Shown here: positions 1 to 9,000 of the stretch, in pieces
Numbering within the stretch: position 1 is the stretch's first letter
Layout of the letters: every line of letters starts with the position of its first letter
Assembly (NCBI RefSeq): GCF_001510655.1
Contig: NZ_LMVC01000006.1
Span: 1 to 32,422 of the forward strand
DNA length: 32,422 nucleotides
Direction: 5' to 3'
DNA from: Fictibacillus sp. FJAT-27399
GTDB lineage: Bacteria; Bacillota; Bacilli; Bacillales; Fictibacillaceae
Notes under the pieces: model-generated
Seen by the model: the letters and a program-made list of their open reading frames with translations, nothing else
Told to the model about the DNA's origin: nothing
Database searches by the model: none
Program-made: the position numbers and the translations under genes

Positions 1-187
1 GAATTTCACATTTTCTTCGTGCGATATAACGCTGCCGAAGCCTTCCTTGTCCTGCGGGACGAGCGTGACAGGGGAAACCCGCAGGCGCTTGCGCCGAGGG
101 GTTCAGCGCACGCCCCGCGGAAAGGGAGCAGCCTGAAATGGAAATCAACCACTCCCAAGGGCAACAAAGGTTACGAAAACAGCCTTT
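1..187 (-). repeat. Dispersed structured repeat, partial (minus orientation)
   Basis: Read on the minus strand this is a diverged member of the repeat family also seen at 3184-3411, 13425-13725, 30931-31043 and 32205-32422. It shares the CTTTCCGCGGGGCGTGCG core, the CCTGTCACGCT-GTCCCGCAGG segment and the module running to the cut end at base 1. Its head (GGCTGTTTTCGTAACC) differs from the GGGGCTGTCC head of the full copies but matches the copy at 30931. It keeps the inner stem as GGCGC-AA-GCGCC (84-95) and an outer AACCC/GGGTT pairing (76-80 with 99-103). The element continues outside the window. Confidence 0.8.
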
Positions 188-188
188 A

Positions 189-224
189 ACAATAATAAAA
201 CCTGCTCAGGATAAAAAGAGCAGG
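189..224 (-). terminator. Rho-independent terminator of the nucleoside hydrolase gene
   Basis: On the minus strand, CCTGCTC and GAGCAGG (201-207 and 218-224) form a 7-bp stem with a 10-nt loop, followed by a TTTTATTATTGTT tail (189-200). It lies 13 bp past the stop codon of the gene ending at 238. Confidence 0.75.
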
Positions 225-237
225 GTAGAGTGAAAAG

Positions 238-1188
238 CTACATGAGTTCTCCTGTCATGACAGACATGAAGTCATGATAGAACCAGTAAAAAATAAAATC
301 GAACGCAATACGATGTTTCTTTTCACCATTGTTCAAATCGGCATAGGGACGGATATCAGCGATGCTCTGTCCCTTTGTCACCCCGCTGTTCGTATCAATG
401 TATACAGGAAGATGACGAAACGAGAACATGTTCTGATGCAGAGTTGCCATCAGAGTGAGTGCATCATGAACCGGGCTTCCTTTAATACTGGGATTGCGCT
501 TCTTATAAAACTCATAATAAAAATCGAGCAGAGGCTTAATAATTTTAGCTTTTCCTTTAGACTGAATGTAATCGACCATCTGGGGTGTGACGATGGCACG
601 GTCTGTTACATTCAGGGGAATAATCGTTACATTATTGGCATAGTGAAGAACGATTTTTGCGGCAATAGGATCTCCGTGAAAGTTCGCTTCGGAAACAGCA
701 GTAACATTGCCCGGCACCCAAAATGCACCACCCATAATGTACACTTCTTTTACTTTATTCATCACGTCATTGTATAGGATGTACATGCTGGCAAGGGAAG
801 TTAATCTGCCTGTATTAACAATCGTCAATTCACCCGGGTACTGGTTGATGAGTGAGACAACGTCATAAAAGTTTTCAGTGAAACCTTGAGAGGGAAGCTG
901 TTGGGGAGGTTTGATGTATCCCAAGCCGTACTCTCCGTGCACTTCCGGATAAAAGATGGGATCTTCTCCTGTCAACGGTTTTTCAGCACCGAGTATGACC
1001 TTTGTATGCTGGGAAATATTAAATAGATTTACCAGATACGTAATATTGCGCAATCCCATTACCCTAGGAACATTTCCGTAGTCTGCGACCACTCCTATAA
1101 TATCCACCTGTTTACTTAAATACCCGTAAATTAAGGCAATCGTGTCATCGATGCCAACATCCGCAAAAAGCAAAACCTTTTTGGCCAT
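238..1188 (-). CDS. Nucleoside hydrolase family protein (IunH-like), paralog 1
   Basis: A 316-aa protein of the inosine/uridine-preferring nucleoside hydrolase family, which cleaves the N-glycosidic bond of ribonucleosides using a bound Ca2+; probably cytoplasmic. The N-terminal motif reads ADVGIDD (about residues 9-15) where classical enzymes have DxDPGxDD, so the first Asp and the Pro are missing but the Asp equivalent to D10 and the DD pair remain. Other family signs are MGGAF, SEANF..DP and GSPVHDAL, whose His-Asp matches the active-site His and the last Ca2+ ligand. The ATG follows AGGTGAT at a short spacing. A clearly related gene lies at 16914-17864 in the opposite orientation. Family assignment is firm; substrate and activity are open because the metal-binding motif is altered. 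Confidence 0.85.
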   Translation of the reverse strand: MAKKVLLFADVGIDDTIALIYGYLSKQVDIIGVVADYGNVPRVMGLRNITYLVNLFNISQHTKVILGAEKPLTGEDPIFYPEVHGEYGLGYIKPPQQLPSQGFTENFYDVVSLINQYPGELTIVNTGRLTSLASMYILYNDVMNKVKEVYIMGGAFWVPGNVTAVSEANFHGDPIAAKIVLHYANNVTIIPLNVTDRAIVTPQMVDYIQSKGKAKIIKPLLDFYYEFYKKRNPSIKGSPVHDALTLMATLHQNMFSFRHLPVYIDTNSGVTKGQSIADIRPYADLNNGEKKHRIAFDFIFYWFYHDFMSVMTGELM

Positions 1189-1433
1189 GGTATCACCTAA
1201 TTAAATGTTTTTTACAACATATGACTGGAGGATATGTAAAAGAATGTAAAATGGAGGAGGACTTTAGGCTTATCTTTAAAGGGAAAAAGTCTGATAGGAG
1301 AGAATGTGTCCTAGGTGCCTGTTCTAAAGTGTCAATGCCTGATTCATAGGAGGAATGACAACGGATCCTGCGGGCTCGCTTCCATTTAATCGCTTCATAA
1401 AGAATGGGTAACCCTTAAAGAGGAGAGGATTGA

Positions 1434-2162
1434 ATGAAAAAATCTTTTGCCGCATTGCTGGCGGCGAGTACTTTGTTCTCTTTTGCCCCGTTGACCGCCT
1501 ATGCCGACCATCAGGAAGAACAAAAAAATAGGGAAGTTGAGTATGTCGCGTTAGGAGATTCAATAGCCGCAGGAATGACGCCTTATGGTGACATTGACAA
1601 GAGCTATCCGGATTTTATTCAAAGCTATTTTAAAAGATCCCACGTGAAGCTAACAGATTATGATAATTTTGGTGTGCCAGGCTATACTTCAGAACAGCTG
1701 AAAGAGGATGTTTTAAACAATTCAGACGTGATGAAGGAGATTAAAGAAGCAACCCATATTACGATCAATATTGGGGCAAATGATCTTTTTCGCAAACTGA
1801 TGACCGATCCAGCACATGCTTCTGAAGGAATTGCGACGGCCAGTGCCAACCTTCAGTTTATCCTTCAGGCAATCGATAAGCTAAATCCAAATGTGCATGT
1901 ATATGTGATGGGGTATTACAATCCTTTCTCTTATTATGATCAGGATAGCCAAGCGTTCTTAGTTCCTTTGAATAACGCATTGAATTCTGCTATTAAGGAG
2001 GCAGCTGTATCAAATGGCGATTCATATGTCCCGACAGGTGGAGCCATCGATCCCCATTTCCAGAAATACATGCCCAATCCGGAAGATAACCACCTCAACA
2101 TCAAAGGATATAAAGTGATCGCTAAAGAGTTTTGGAGGGTGATAAAAAAGGATGTGAAGTAA
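1434..2162 (+). CDS. Secreted SGNH/GDSL-type esterase or lipase
   Basis: A 242-aa hydrolase exported by a typical signal peptide: MKK start, hydrophobic core and a likely cleavage after TAYA (residue 24). The four SGNH blocks are visible: GDSIAAG (Ser nucleophile, about residue 43), the Gly of FGVPGYTS, GAND (about residue 116) and DNHLNIKG (catalytic Asp/His, about residues 218-223). Such enzymes hydrolyse acyl esters of lipids, sugars or small molecules outside the cell. A GAGGAG ribosome binding site lies 7 nt before the ATG. The gene stands alone and ends at a hairpin terminator shared with the convergent neighbour. The substrate cannot be told from sequence. Confidence 0.9.
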   Translation: MKKSFAALLAASTLFSFAPLTAYADHQEEQKNREVEYVALGDSIAAGMTPYGDIDKSYPDFIQSYFKRSHVKLTDYDNFGVPGYTSEQLKEDVLNNSDVMKEIKEATHITINIGANDLFRKLMTDPAHASEGIATASANLQFILQAIDKLNPNVHVYVMGYYNPFSYYDQDSQAFLVPLNNALNSAIKEAAVSNGDSYVPTGGAIDPHFQKYMPNPEDNHLNIKGYKVIAKEFWRVIKKDVK

Positions 2163-2165
2163 GGG

Positions 2166-2192
2166 GAAAAGAGGACCGAGGTCCTCTTTTTT
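2166..2192. terminator. Bidirectional terminator between convergent genes
   Basis: AAAAGAGGAC / GTCCTCTTTT form a 10-bp stem with a 4-nt loop. A T-run follows on the plus strand, and the symmetrical A/T arms serve the minus strand. It lies between the esterase stop (2162) and the kinase stop (2191). Confidence 0.85.
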
Positions 2193-3054
2193 ATGCAGGT
2201 GAGACGAGTACTTTCCATTTCTCCCATGCCTTCAAATATTCGGGCAAGTCTGCAGGGTGATGCTGAGAACTTCTGGCCAGCCGTGTGAAAAGACCGAGCA
2301 GCACTTCCTCATTAAGGACTTGTTCATCGTAATTCCACATCCTTAATTGCTTTGCAGCAGGAATAATCGTTTCTTGTGTAAGTTCGTTTGCGGTAGAACA
2401 AAAAGCAAAGACAAGATCGTGGAGCGGGTGGCCGATAAAGGTTTGAGGATCAATTAAACCAGAGAGCTCCTGCTCTGAGAACAGGAAATTATGATACCCG
2501 CAGTCACCATGCAGCAAATAAGTGAGTTCAGATTCCTTGCTTTGGGACCTAAGTTTAGCAAGTTCAGCGATAAGCTCGTAATCTTCTTTTTCAAGCAGCC
2601 CAGAATGAATAATTTCTTTGACTGAACATATTTCGTCCTCCAAAAATTGTTCTCTGGAATGCTTAAGGTCGTCCCTGTATCCCCATCCATTTGCTTCAGA
2701 AAAAGGTTGATAGTAATTGAGCACATGCTGGACGAGGGAGGACAAGATGTTTGTTTTGTGCGTCCCGGAACTGTCTGTCGTTCCTGCAAGAAAGGGATAG
2801 ACGATGAATCGGTTCACAGGGTCTTTGTATACGAGACGGGGCAGGAAAGGAATATTCTCGTATTCATTCAAGAATTCCGCCTCTGCATTAATAACATTCG
2901 GTTCGTTGAACTTAAGCACCCATTGTTTTCCGCTTCCATCACGCAGTAATCCGATCGTACTGGTCGTTCCTCCGCTCAAAGGTTCGTAGACGGCATCTTT
3001 TGATTCTATGATCCCTTGGGTGTATAAATCTTTAACAATCCTATCCGTATCCAT
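2191..3054 (-). CDS. Aminoglycoside/choline kinase-fold phosphotransferase (APH family)
   Basis: A 287-aa protein with the protein-kinase-like APH fold, which transfers phosphate from ATP to a small-molecule hydroxyl. The catalytic loop HGDCGYHN (about residues 182-189) carries the Brenner-type Asp and Asn, and LIDPQ about 13 residues later supplies the metal-binding Asp. An N-terminal SGGTTST stretch resembles the glycine-rich loop. An AAGGAG site lies 7 nt before the ATG. It is a single gene convergent with the esterase. The family includes antibiotic-modifying enzymes but also choline, thiamine, methylthioribose and fructosamine kinases. Nothing here points to resistance, so the substrate is unknown. 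Confidence 0.82.
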   Translation of the reverse strand: MDTDRIVKDLYTQGIIESKDAVYEPLSGGTTSTIGLLRDGSGKQWVLKFNEPNVINAEAEFLNEYENIPFLPRLVYKDPVNRFIVYPFLAGTTDSSGTHKTNILSSLVQHVLNYYQPFSEANGWGYRDDLKHSREQFLEDEICSVKEIIHSGLLEKEDYELIAELAKLRSQSKESELTYLLHGDCGYHNFLFSEQELSGLIDPQTFIGHPLHDLVFAFCSTANELTQETIIPAAKQLRMWNYDEQVLNEEVLLGLFTRLARSSQHHPADLPEYLKAWEKWKVLVSPA

Positions 3055-3183
3055 GATCCGAACTCCTTTTTTGTTTGTATCTATTTAAAGAGTAGCAGAT
3101 TCTAGGCCAAATGTTTCATAATTTTTAAGTTTAAAGATCAATCGGGCGGCATCCATTTTTAGCCTTCTGCCTATCAAAAATTA

Positions 3184-3411
3184 GAGGGGCTGTCCAAGAA
3201 GTCTGTAAGCTGTTGATTTCCGTTCCAGGCTGCTCGCTTTCCGCGGGGCGTGCGGTGAGCCTCTTGGTGCAAGCACCGTCGGGAGTCTCACCTGTCACGC
3301 TAGTCCCGCAGGAGTCTCGCATCTTCCACTTCAATTAACTTTTCATTGAAGATTGTTCAAGCCAAAAAGGGGCTGCCTGAAGGTCAATTTTCGAATTTTG
3401 GACAGCCCCTC
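3184..3411 (+). repeat. Dispersed structured repeat with terminal inverted repeats, short form (228 bp)
   Basis: A complete element bounded by perfect 14-bp terminal inverted repeats: GAGGGGCTGTCCAA (3184-3197) and its reverse complement (3398-3411). Inside are GGTGAG (3254-3259) paired with CTCACC (3287-3292), enclosing a GGTGC-AA-GCACC hairpin (3266-3277). Compared with the copy at 13425-13725 it lacks a 60-bp cassette between two AGGA boundaries and about 22 bp carrying the GGCGT-GA-ACGCC hairpin. It has no open reading frame of its own. It sits between two minus-strand genes. Confidence 0.88.
3364..3410 (-). terminator. Terminator-like hairpin formed by the repeat end
   Basis: On the minus strand, AGGGGCTG (3403-3410) pairs with CAGCCCCT (3368-3375) and is followed directly by TTTTT. 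It begins 8 bp after the monooxygenase stop codon, so the inserted repeat probably provides that gene's transcription terminator. Confidence 0.65.
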
Positions 3412-3418
3412 TTCGTTT

Positions 3419-4945
3419 TTATGTCGACTTTAAGGAACGAATCCTGAATTTTTCAAAAAACTGCTTCAGTTTCTCTATGTTTTGGGTATCATCCGCAAGA
3501 GCAACGTACCCATCCGGCCGGACGGCATATAAGGAATCCTGCTTAAGGCCAACATCCTCCATTTCAGGCTGCCACACAAAGGTATGAATCGCAAAGCCTG
3601 CGCTTTTACCATATTCCCGAACTTCCGGATGAATTTCACCGTATACATGAATCTGCCAGTCCATTGTTTTCAGCGGATCGAAATTGTTGCCGCTCTCTGT
3701 CTGAATCCAGGGCAAGCGGTCGCCTCCATGAACTTTTCCGGCCTTACCTTTGCTCAGTGCGCTGTCACGGTACTCAATCCGTGTTTGTGAAACGGTATTA
3801 AAGGCAGCCCTGCGTGCGGCAGTGAAACCAAGCAGCAATGGAGTGACATAGGGAATCAACACCGTACGGAACAGGCGGTTACGAGTATTGCGTCCTACTA
3901 TCATTTGAAAGGCACGGTCGGTTGTTGAGACGAGTGTGCGGGCAAAGGCGATCCGTTCTGTTTCATACGTCTCAAGGATCTCAGGGTCTGCCCTGCCTTT
4001 CAGAACCCATGCAAGCTTCCACGATAAATTAACCGCATCCCCTATACCGGTGTTCATCCCCTGTCCGCCTGCAGGACTATGAATATGGCCGGCATCTCCA
4101 GCTATAAAGCAGCGGCCCTTTCTAAAATGCTCACTGACCCGATGATGAACATGATAGGTTGAGAACCAATTGACTTTATCAACTTTTAAACCAATCTGAT
4201 TTTCAGCGTAAGGCTGGATCTCATCGAATGTAATCGACGTGGACTGCTCAAGCTCACGGGGGATGATGCCGATCAGGCGGATCATTCCCGTACTTCTGAC
4301 CGGCATATACAAACAGAACCCCCTTTCACTGAGATGTACTTTAAGTGAGCGGTCCTGTGTTTCTTTATTTGATGACTCTACATCAGCCACATAAAAAAGC
4401 TGTTCGTACGTTCCACCTGCAAAGTCGAAGCCCAACCCTTTTCGTACGGTGCTGTGGGCGCCGTCACATCCGCATAAATAGTGGAATTCAGCGGTTTCCT
4501 CCATACCGTCTTTCTTCAAAACCGTGCGGACTCCTTCGCTGTCATCCGTAAAAGAAACCAGCTCGGTGTTCCACTCAATGGTGACGCCAGCCCTTTTAAG
4601 CTGTTCCACTAGAAATTGTTCGTGGACATCCTGAGGAAAACTTAAGGCAAAAGGATAAGGGCTGATGTCCTTGCCAAGATCGCTGAACTTGAATTCTGCT
4701 TTTTCTTTCGTTCCTTCACGAAGATGAACGGATTTCATCGGGATGCCGAGACTTACCACTTCATCCGCAATGCCTAATTGACGGTAAAACTCTAAAATTC
4801 TTGCATGGACGACCAATGCTCGAGATGCTTCTCCAGGTCCGGAATGTTTTTCAATAATGCGGAATGGGATCCCCATTTTTAAGAGCTGAAGGGCCAGGAC
4901 AAGCCCTGTTGGACCTGCCCCTACAATCAAGACTTGAGGATTCAT
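3419..4945 (-). CDS. FAD-dependent aromatic-type monooxygenase (PHBH fold)
   Basis: A 508-aa class A flavoprotein hydroxylase. GAGPTG (residues 8-13) begins the FAD-binding Rossmann fold, the DG motif CGCDGAHSTVRKGLGF lies near residues 158-172, and the GD motif FIAGDAGHIHSPAGGQGMN near 275-295 contacts the FAD ribityl chain. About 100 C-terminal residues resemble the thioredoxin-like tail of phenol 2-monooxygenase and rifampicin monooxygenase relatives. These enzymes use NAD(P)H and O2 to hydroxylate aromatic substrates, including some antibiotics. A GGAG site lies 9 nt before the ATG. The start overlaps the stop of the upstream gene fragment (ATGA), so translation may be coupled. The substrate is not predictable. 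Confidence 0.88.
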   Translation of the reverse strand: MNPQVLIVGAGPTGLVLALQLLKMGIPFRIIEKHSGPGEASRALVVHARILEFYRQLGIADEVVSLGIPMKSVHLREGTKEKAEFKFSDLGKDISPYPFALSFPQDVHEQFLVEQLKRAGVTIEWNTELVSFTDDSEGVRTVLKKDGMEETAEFHYLCGCDGAHSTVRKGLGFDFAGGTYEQLFYVADVESSNKETQDRSLKVHLSERGFCLYMPVRSTGMIRLIGIIPRELEQSTSITFDEIQPYAENQIGLKVDKVNWFSTYHVHHRVSEHFRKGRCFIAGDAGHIHSPAGGQGMNTGIGDAVNLSWKLAWVLKGRADPEILETYETERIAFARTLVSTTDRAFQMIVGRNTRNRLFRTVLIPYVTPLLLGFTAARRAAFNTVSQTRIEYRDSALSKGKAGKVHGGDRLPWIQTESGNNFDPLKTMDWQIHVYGEIHPEVREYGKSAGFAIHTFVWQPEMEDVGLKQDSLYAVRPDGYVALADDTQNIEKLKQFFEKFRIRSLKST

Positions 4946-5208
4946 ATCATCGGTCTCCTTTCAGAATTACTGTTTGATTTTTCGTTCACTTTAGGGGAAA
5001 CAGAACTGTTCCTCCCCTGATTGATTAAGATTTGAATCGTGGATGAAGAAGGGGAAGGAGTCTGCATAGAGATCTGTTTTTGACTAAAATCCCTTGGGAT
5101 GACAAGGGCTGCATAATACTTTCTGTCGTTTAGACCCTCTATTGCTTTTTGTTTACCTGAAACAGCATGCCATTTGACAGGTGAATCGCCATCTGACTTC
5201 TCCTGCAT
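4942..5208 (-). pseudogene. Fragment resembling the extracytoplasmic part of a YhgE/Pip-like (ABC-2 type) membrane protein
   Basis: An 88-codon reading frame with no membrane segment. The stretch RKYYAALVIPRDFSQKQ followed by a Pro/Ser-rich run and ILINQG resembles the large extracytoplasmic segment of YhgE/Pip family ABC-2-type membrane proteins, which run to hundreds of residues with flanking TM helices. Here only that internal piece remains, preceded by a lysine run and an in-frame stop just upstream (5236-5238), with no strong ribosome binding site. Its stop overlaps the monooxygenase start by ATGA. I infer a truncated remnant that may still be transcribed. The match is from memory of the family and should be verified. 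Confidence 0.5.
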
Positions 5209-5322
5209 GGCTTTCTTTTTTTTCGACCTTATTCCCTAGGTTGATTTTGCCATGTAGAAGAAGGTATGAAAGTGCAATTTGTAGAATTATTATTACGAAA
5301 ATACTGGTATGGGAGAGGTAAC

Positions 5323-5862
5323 TTGAAAATAGATAAAGTATTTGAATATGATATTAGTAATGATCTTTCGGTGCGTATACAAGAATTATTAAATGGCAGT
5401 TTTCCAGATGTCTATCCAACGAATAGAATTTACTTTAAGCAGTTACCGCATTTTAGATTTCTAGCTTTTAACGAGGAAAGTCAACTCATAGGACATGTAG
5501 GACTGGATTACAGAGTGATGAATTTAAACGGAAAGCCCCTAAAAATACTCGGTGTAATTGATTTGTGTGTTTCGCAAAACGCCCGCTCACAGGGTATTGG
5601 TTCGAGGCTGCTTTTAGAAATTGATAGGTTTTCTCAGGGACGCGATATTGATTTTATACTCTTATTTGCAGATAACATGGACTTATATTTAAGAAATGGA
5701 TATCAATCAGTTGGAAATAAATGCAAATGGATGCAAATTAATCATGAAACCCAAGTTACAAATGGTATAGGTACTGAACACATTTATGAATTAATGATTA
5801 AGCAAGTCGGCATGACCAATTGGAGGGAAGGGAATCTTGATTTATTAGGTTATCTTTATTGA
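5323..5862 (+). CDS. GNAT family N-acetyltransferase
   Basis: An acetyltransferase of about 179 aa of the GNAT superfamily, which transfers an acetyl group from acetyl-CoA. The pyrophosphate-binding loop reads ARSQGIGSRLL, after the beta-4 strand LGVIDLCVS, and LYLRNGYQSVG is the usual C-terminal 'FYxKxGF'-type segment. The frame is open from an ATG at 5266, but that codon has a poor ribosome binding site. TTG at 5323, preceded by GGGAGAGG, fits the domain start better, so I chose it. The gene is visibly more AT-rich than its neighbours, which suggests acquisition from elsewhere. It is monocistronic and followed by a good terminator. The substrate is unknown. Confidence 0.78.
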   Translation: MKIDKVFEYDISNDLSVRIQELLNGSFPDVYPTNRIYFKQLPHFRFLAFNEESQLIGHVGLDYRVMNLNGKPLKILGVIDLCVSQNARSQGIGSRLLLEIDRFSQGRDIDFILLFADNMDLYLRNGYQSVGNKCKWMQINHETQVTNGIGTEHIYELMIKQVGMTNWREGNLDLLGYLY

Positions 5863-5893
5863 GCTATGGGTGAATAGCAGTGTTGCAGGAGAG

Positions 5894-5919
5894 GAGCTAG
5901 ATTGATTAGCTCTTTTTTT
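5894..5919 (+). terminator. Rho-independent terminator after the GNAT gene
   Basis: GAGCTA / TAGCTC stem with a 7-nt loop followed by seven T residues, 32 bp after the stop codon. Confidence 0.8.
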
Positions 5920-6086
5920 ATTGTACCAATGGACAGGCTGATGATACAAACAAAAAACTATTTTATCATCTCATAGTAAAGCCGTATAGGTGGAGTCATT
6001 GATTGATAAAACCTCGCATATTTTCGGGATTTTTACTATCATATAACTAGCAGAGTCGAAACATCCTGAGGAAGGGGCCAAAACAT

Positions 6087-9000
6087 TTGAACATCAAACT
6101 CAACCATAGCATCATCAAAGAAAAGTGCGGTACGGTCTCCTTCAAAAAAGGAGACTCTTTTTATCGAGCGGATAAAGTGTACTTTGAAAGTTACAGTATG
6201 GATGCTTGTAAAGCAGCAGTTACAGGAACACAGGATTTTCATGTCACCATTGAACGGGAAATGAACGGAGGCTTTCGGTCTGAGTGCAGTTGTCCGACAC
6301 TGGCTTCTTTTCAAAAGGATTGTCAGCACGTTGCAGCCGTTTTACTTGCGATATACCATCACCAGCAACAAGGGACAGTTCCTCTGATTTCCGGTCGACA
6401 TCTTTCTGTATCTCTGGAAAATCAAGAACTGACAGAAGATTTTCTGACACTTTTTAATGATCAGCACAAGCGATCAAGCAGGCATCAGCTTCATTTTGAA
6501 AAAAGGCAAGTGCTTGATGTCGAGTTTACCTGCAAACCCGTGGAAGTAAGCAAAGGACAAACCGTTTTAGGCCTAGAGGTGAAAATCGGTCCGGTTAAAG
6601 TGCAGCACATCCGGGACTTTCTTCAACGTGTGAAAGAAGGGGGTATCAGCCCGCTTTCCCTTTCATTCACATTTGATCCGAGCCTCCATTGCTTTCAAAT
6701 GGAAAACGATGCGGTACTTCAACAGCTTATAAAAGCCATGCATGATGAACAGATATATATCGATGAACTGTTAGACCGGCCGAACGAGGTTACTCATAAC
6801 AACACCTTATTTATCACTCCTTCTTCTTGGGACATGCTGTTGCCTTTGCTTGAGAAAGCACCAATTGTAAAGCTGGAGTATGGCAACACGTATAGAAGGT
6901 TTCGGACATCGAAAGAACCGCTGTCTCTACAGTTTGACTTTGGAGAGTCGCAAGGGGAGAACTATCATTTGAAGATTGAAGGACTAAGTGAGATGGTCGT
7001 GTTACATTCCTATCGCTCTGTCCTTTCAGTTCGAAAACTGTTTCAGTTAAAAAGTGATGACTGCTCACGCCTTTCTGAACTGAAACGAATGCTGGATGCA
7101 TCAAGAACGAATGTCATACCGATTTCTCAGAAGCAGATGGGGATTTTTTTAGAAAAAGTCATTCCAGGTTTGAAACGCCTCGGGGAAGTTCACGTATCTC
7201 GTGCGATCACCGAGCAATTTGCCAAGATACCGTTAACAGCCAAACTATACTTGGATCGCGTGAAGAATCGACTCCTTGCCGGGCTGGAGTTTCATTATGA
7301 AAATATCGTCATTGATCCATTGGTCAGGCGTGATCTTCAGGAAAACTCCAAACTTATCAGAGATGTGGAGAAAGAGGAAATGATACTCAGGCTAATGGAA
7401 GAAAGCTCGTTTGCCAAGACAGATGGCGGATATTTTTTGCATAATGAAGAGCTGGAATATGAGTTTTTATATCATGTTGTTCCTAAACTCCAAAAGATTG
7501 CCCAAATCTATGCAACCACCTCTGTGAGAAATCGTATTTTCAGAGAGAATGCACGGCCGCAGATTAGAGTAAAGCTCAAAAAAGAACGGACCAATTGGCT
7601 GGAATTCAAATTTGATATCGATGGCATTCCTGAAGGACAAATACGAGATGTTCTTTTAGCACTAGAGGAGAAAAGAAAATATTACCGTTTGAGAAACGGC
7701 TCGCTGCTTTCATTAGAAACTAGGGAATTTGAAGAAATTCAACGTTTTCTGTATGCCTTGCCTGTTCCAAATCATGATCTGGAACAAGGCCTCGATCTAC
7801 CCTTCATTCAGGGAATGCAAATGCTTGATACTGCTGAGGATCGTACGTTTGATTTGGAGAAATCTTTCCTTCAATTCTTGGAAAACCTGCGAAATCCGGG
7901 CAGCTTGGCATTCGAGGTCCCAGTAGACTTGGAACCGATCTTGCGAGATTATCAAGAACAGGGGTACCAATGGATGAAAACACTTGCCAGCTATGGATTT
8001 GGCGGGATCCTTGCTGATGATATGGGATTGGGAAAAACGTTGCAAAGCATCACATTCATCGTATCGGTGCTTCAGGATATTCGTGAAAAGAAGTCTCCGG
8101 TCCTAATTGTCTGCCCGTCTTCTTTGACGTACAACTGGCTGAGTGAAATGAAAAAATTCGCTCCAGACATACAATCTGTTGTGGTTGATGGCAGTAAAGC
8201 AGAGAGATTAGCATTAATAAATGAAGCATTGGTTCATGATGTTATCATCACCTCTTATCCCTTGTTGCGCAAGGACATCGGGTGGTATGAGAAACAAGCC
8301 TTTCACACGGTATTTTTTGATGAGGCACAGGCTTTTAAAAATCCTGTGACGCAAACGGCACGAGCTGTGAAGAAGATTCAGGCAGATCATCGATTCGCGC
8401 TTACAGGTACACCAGTGGAGAATTCGCTGGAAGAACTGTGGTCGATCTTTCATGTTGTCTTTCCTGAGCTATTGCGCGGATTAAAGGAATTTAGTAATCT
8501 TCCAAAGAAAACCATTACACGAAGAATCTCTCCATTCTTGATGAGACGGTTAAAAGAGGATGTCCTGATGGAACTTCCTGAAAAAACGGAGTCCATGGAA
8601 TCAGTTGAATTGCTTCCTGAACAGAAGAAACTGTATGCAGCCTATTTGGCGAAGCTGCGGCATGACACACTAAAGCATCTGGACAAAGATACACTTCGGA
8701 AAAATCGCATCAAAATCCTTGCTGGTTTGACGCGTTTACGGCAGATTTGCTGCCATCCCGCTTTATTCGTAGACAGTTACAAAGGGACATCAGGGAAATT
8801 TAAGCAGCTCATGCAGATTGTAGAAGAATCCAAGCTATCTGGAAGAAGGGTGCTGATCTTCTCTCAATTTACGAAAATGCTGGAGCTCATAGGAAGGGAA
8901 TTAGCGAACCAAGGCCTTCCTTTTTTCTATCTGGATGGACAAACTCCCTCCATGGAACGGGTGGAGCTATGCAATCGATTCAATTCAGGTGAACGTGATC

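Noticed and set aside
274-777. 167-aa frame antisense to the nucleoside hydrolase
   Set aside because: Shadow of a strong coding gene; no ribosome binding site and no domain.
1250-1348. 32-codon ATG frame in the gap before the SGNH esterase
   Set aside because: Poor start context and no protein-like features; the 245-bp gap shows nothing else I can support.
2191-3054. Calling the APH-fold kinase an antibiotic resistance gene
   Set aside because: The motifs are shared by many small-molecule kinases and nothing in context supports resistance.
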